Shown here: in pieces, positions 61,500-64,000 of the stretch
Layout: the number at the start of each line of letters is the position of its first letter
Position numbering within the stretch: position 1 is the stretch's first letter
Source of the DNA: Terrabacter aerolatus
Lineage (GTDB): Bacteria; Actinomycetota; Actinomycetes; Actinomycetales; Dermatophilaceae
Assembly (NCBI RefSeq): GCF_007991735.1
Contig: NZ_BJYX01000010.1
Coordinates: forward strand, 62,001-126,000
Length of the DNA: 64,000 nucleotides
Direction of reading: 5' to 3'
The notes under the pieces: model-generated
Database searches by the model: none
What the model was told of the DNA's origin: nothing
The model's input: only the letters and a program-made list of their open reading frames with translations
Position numbers and translations under genes: made by a program

Positions 61500-61559
61500 G
61501 GGCCCACAGGTCAGGTGGAGGTCACCCGTTCGTGGGGTGACCTCCATCCCCTGTGGCCC
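61500..61559. terminator. Terminator after the RIO kinase gene
   Basis: An inner perfect 11-bp stem (61517-61527 with 61535-61545) is nested in an outer GGGCCCACAGG/CCTGTGGCCC pairing with a one-base bulge. It lies between convergent RIO and nitroreductase genes. Confidence 0.8.
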
Positions 61560-61588
61560 GTCGCGACGGTCGGTCGCCGCACGTCGAA

Positions 61589-61640
61589 GCCGTCAGTCGA
61601 GGCCGCCAGTCGAGGCCGTCAGTCGAGGTGGTCAGTCGGT
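61589..61640 (-). repeat. 13-bp tandem repeat at the nitroreductase stop
   Basis: Four units of GCCGTCAGTCGAG (plus strand, last degenerate) span the end of the nitroreductase gene. On the minus strand each unit carries CGACTGA or a variant, so the stop triplet recurs every 13 bases and out of frame. Confidence 0.8.
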
Positions 61641-62309
61641 GAGGAAGTCCGCAGGGTGGCCGAACTTGCCCGAGTGCACGAAGCCCTCGAGTGGCAGCCG
61701 GGAGCGAGGCAGCCGGGCTCGGGTGCGCACCCAGTCCGGCATCTCGGTGTCGTCGTCGGGGCCGGCCGGCAGGCCCAGGGCGAGGCCCGTGGTGACGGCC
61801 CAGTGGGGCGGCACCGCAAACCGCTCGGTCGCGGCGCGGTGGTCGAAACCACCGAACTGGCGCACCTGCAGGCCCATCGAGCGCGCCTGCACCGTGATGT
61901 GGGCGACCGCCTGCCCGAGGTCGAACATCGCGTAGTCGCTGTACGCGATCTCGTGGTCCTCGTCGGTGGCGACCTGGTGGAGGGTCAGGATGATGGCTGA
62001 CGCCGAGGGCGCCCACACCTGGTTGGCCGACGAGAGCAGCTCGACCATGGCGGCGTGCGTGTCGTCGCCCCGTCGCCCGACGATGAAACCCCACGGCTGC
62101 GAGTTGCCCGCGGACGGTGACCACCGGGCGGCCTCGAGGATCGCGCGCAGCGCGTCCGGCCCGAGCTCGTGCGTGCGGTCGTAGACCATGACGCTCTCGC
62201 GGTCACGGAGCAGCGGCGTGAGGATCTCCGGCTGCGCCGCCGGTGGGGGCGTATGCCGTCCCGCTCGGTCGATCTCGTGCGTCACGTCGCGCTCACCGTC
62301 CTCACGCAT
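61632..62309 (-). CDS. Nitroreductase-family FMN protein
   Basis: A 225-residue nitroreductase-like protein: FMN-binding RDRESVMVYDRT, ARWSPSAGNSQPWGFIV near 62, and MFDLGQAVAHITVQARSMGLQ. It probably reduces nitro, quinone or flavin substrates with NAD(P)H. The ATG at 62309 is used, but a GTG at 62285 (VTHEIDRAG) is equally possible. It diverges from nothing close; proS ends 117 bases upstream on the same strand. Confidence 0.88.
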   Translation of the reverse strand: MREDGERDVTHEIDRAGRHTPPPAAQPEILTPLLRDRESVMVYDRTHELGPDALRAILEAARWSPSAGNSQPWGFIVGRRGDDTHAAMVELLSSANQVWAPSASAIILTLHQVATDEDHEIAYSDYAMFDLGQAVAHITVQARSMGLQVRQFGGFDHRAATERFAVPPHWAVTTGLALGLPAGPDDDTEMPDWVRTRARLPRSRLPLEGFVHSGKFGHPADFLTD

Positions 62310-62426
62310 CCGACAACCATGCCGCAGCGTCGTCTCTTCCCGGCTCCGTTGTGGCAGGGACCACGCCCCGCCGGCCCCGTCAACCGCCGGCGGGTGCGGG
62401 CGGCCGACGACGAGCCACGGTGCGCG

Positions 62427-63836
62427 TCAGTAGGCGCGACCGACGACGGCGAGCACACCGTCGTCCGACTCCGAGCCGGGCACCGACCCGTCGGGCATCG
62501 TCAGGCACCGGACCGTGACGGCCGACTGGGCGAGCGTCGCCTCGCCCTCGCGCCCGAGCGTCGTCCACGGGATCGTCGCCCACCCGGTGCGGGCCGCCTC
62601 GGCTGCGTCCTCGAGGGTGGCGACAGCGGTCGTGTGCGCGTCCCGGTGGGCCAGCGCGGCGGCATACAACGCGTCGTGGTCGGCCTCGAGCGCTGCGGCC
62701 ACGGTGTCCGTGACGGCGGCGAGCAGCACCGGCGACTTGCCCCCGGCGATCCGGCGGGCCACCGTGACCGAGCCCTCGGCGAGGTCACGTGGCCCGATCT
62801 CGACGCGCACCGGGATGCCCTTGAGCTCGGCATCGACGGCGCGGCGCCCGAAGGGTGTGTCGACGCGGGCGTCGAGCTCGGCGCGCACCCCACGCGCCAC
62901 GAGGTCGGCCACGACCTGGCGGGCCGCCTCGACGACACCCTCGCCGTCCTTGACGACCATGACGAGGGCCTGCACGGGCGCGAGCCGGGGCGGCACGCGC
63001 AGGCCCTGGTCGTCGCCGTGGCCCATGATGAGGCCACCGAGCATGCGGGTCGAGGTGCCCCACGAGGTGGTCCAGCAGGTCTCCTGTCGGCCCTGCTCCG
63101 ACAGGTAGGTGATGTCGAAGGCCTGGGCGAAGTTCTGACCCAGCTCGTGGCTCGTGCCCATCTGAAGGGCCTTCCCATCGCGCATCATCCCTTCCAGCGC
63201 AAGGGTGTTCGTCGCTCCGGCGAAGCGCTCACGGGCAGTTTTGCGGCCGAGGACCACCGGCATCGCGAGCATCTCGCGCATGAACGACGCGTAGACCTCC
63301 TCGTGGATGCGCTTGGCGTAGAGGCGCGCGTCCTCCTCCGTCGCGTGGGCGGTGTGCCCCTCCTGCCACAGGAACTCGCTGGTGCGCAGGAAGATTCGCG
63401 GGCGCAGCTCCCACCGCACGACGTTGGCCCACTGGTTGAGCAGGAGCGGCAGGTCACGGTAGCTCTGCGTCCACTTCGCCATGTACTCACCGATGACGGT
63501 CTCGGAGGTGGGGCGCACGACGACCTTCTCCTCGAGCTCCTTGCCGCCGGCGTGGGTGACGACGGCGAGCTCGGGGCTGAAGCCCTCGACGTGCTCGGCC
63601 TCCCGGCTCAGGTAGGACTCCGGGATGAAGAGCGGGAAGTAGGCGTTGCGGGCGCCCGCCTCCTTGATGCGACGGTCCATGTCGGCCTGCATGCGCTCCC
63701 AGATGGCGTAGCCGTACGGTCGGATGACCATCGTGCCGCGTACGGGTCCGTTGTCGGCCAGCTCGGCCTTGGCGACGACGTCCTGGTACCAGCGGGGGAA
63801 GTCCTCTGACTGGGGAGTGAGCACGGTCTTGGGCAT
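62427..63836 (-). CDS. proS: Prolyl-tRNA synthetase, eukaryote/archaeal type
   Basis: A 469-residue class II synthetase. It has motif 1 region YAIWERMQADMDRRI, motif 2 RWELRPRIFLRTSEFLWQEGHTAH, and motif 3 MGHGDDQGLRVPPRLAP. A short C-terminal zinc-less extension follows, as in type 3 enzymes. It lacks the bacterial INS editing insertion, so free misacylated tRNA must be corrected elsewhere. It charges tRNA-Pro. The window shows no second ProRS. Confidence 0.95.
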   Translation of the reverse strand: MPKTVLTPQSEDFPRWYQDVVAKAELADNGPVRGTMVIRPYGYAIWERMQADMDRRIKEAGARNAYFPLFIPESYLSREAEHVEGFSPELAVVTHAGGKELEEKVVVRPTSETVIGEYMAKWTQSYRDLPLLLNQWANVVRWELRPRIFLRTSEFLWQEGHTAHATEEDARLYAKRIHEEVYASFMREMLAMPVVLGRKTARERFAGATNTLALEGMMRDGKALQMGTSHELGQNFAQAFDITYLSEQGRQETCWTTSWGTSTRMLGGLIMGHGDDQGLRVPPRLAPVQALVMVVKDGEGVVEAARQVVADLVARGVRAELDARVDTPFGRRAVDAELKGIPVRVEIGPRDLAEGSVTVARRIAGGKSPVLLAAVTDTVAAALEADHDALYAAALAHRDAHTTAVATLEDAAEAARTGWATIPWTTLGREGEATLAQSAVTVRCLTMPDGSVPGSESDDGVLAVVGRAY

Positions 63837-63890
63837 GCGCCCGATCCTACGGGCGCCGCCGAACGGGTCCCCACGCCTGGTGCGCCCGGG

Positions 63891-64000
63891 TCAGGCGTGC
63901 TCCATCGTCGCGACCATGAACGCCTGCCAGGACTCGCGGCTCCCGGCGAGCTCGCCCGGTCCGCCGGCCTGCTCGAGGATGCTCGTGGTCGCGTCCCTCG
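63891..64000 (-). CDS. Unidentified protein, C-terminal fragment
   Basis: The last 36 codons of a leftward gene entering from beyond the window, ending SRESWQAFMVATMEHA. Third positions are almost all G or C, so it is coding. I do not recognise the family. It lies 54 bases upstream of proS on the same strand. Confidence 0.6.
   Translation of the reverse strand, partial: RDATTSILEQAGGPGELAGSRESWQAFMVATMEHA

Overview
The window is high-GC DNA (about 70 % or more by eye) with near-saturated G/C third codon positions and frequent GTG starts. It carries WhiB7, AdnAB, UvrD2, mycoredoxin, DUF3107 and a FurA-KatG pair, which marks it as actinobacterial. Gene content and order suggest Micrococcales, most likely Intrasporangiaceae; that family placement is inference. 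I see no tRNA, rRNA, CRISPR array, transposase or integrase. No gene-free stretch exceeds about 300 bases. The longest are 717-992 (a terminator, then nothing recognisable), 4503-4788 (part of the whiB7 leader) and 1965-2208 (presumed promoter region of the ABC1 kinase gene).

From 1 to about 37.7 kb the backbone follows a neighbourhood conserved across actinobacteria, known in M. tuberculosis as roughly Rv3196-Rv3213c. It holds a YgjP-like metallopeptidase, a ThiF-like protein, ABC1 kinase, zinc-ribbon protein, WhiB7, UvrD2, mycoredoxin, NudC, AdnB/AdnA, ATL protein, MoeZ, TetR, DUF3107, ferritin-like protein, RhlE-type helicase and an orphan ParA. Inserted in it are a PPK2 kinase, an APH-like protein, and a block at 18.2-27.7 kb with furA-katG, a FUSC exporter and an ABC transporter/secreted phosphoesterase operon. 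The theme is DNA repair, redox and antibiotic stress.

From 37.7 to 54.7 kb the content is more accessory. There is a leftward catabolic operon (thiolase, carotenoid-oxygenase relic with an amber codon, double-HxlR regulator, acyl-CoA ligase, nitronate-monooxygenase-like enzyme). Also present are a PHP phosphoesterase, an AbiEi/DUF559 orphan, MaoC, ThrE, a penicillin-binding serine hydrolase, Xaa-Pro aminopeptidase and an acyl-CoA dehydrogenase. Four palindromic elements of one family, sharing the ends GCAACACACC...GGTGTGTTGC, lie between 35.5 and 52.9 kb. Two of them flank the AbiEi/DUF559 gene as direct copies.

At 54.9-59.2 kb is the most unusual locus: a 1130-residue protein joining an alpha/beta-hydrolase, an eightfold AKKAT linker and a C-terminal CHAT protease, followed by a stand-alone caspase-like protease. 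This is a candidate two-protease effector system. The window ends with an NlpC/P60 hydrolase, a RIO-type kinase preceded by a small upstream reading frame, a nitroreductase and a eukaryote/archaeal-type prolyl-tRNA synthetase.

Two sequence-level patterns cut across the genes. The heptamer GGCATAC/GTATGCC is strongly over-represented, with about 31 copies. Several stop codons sit inside short tandem repeats that repeat the stop.
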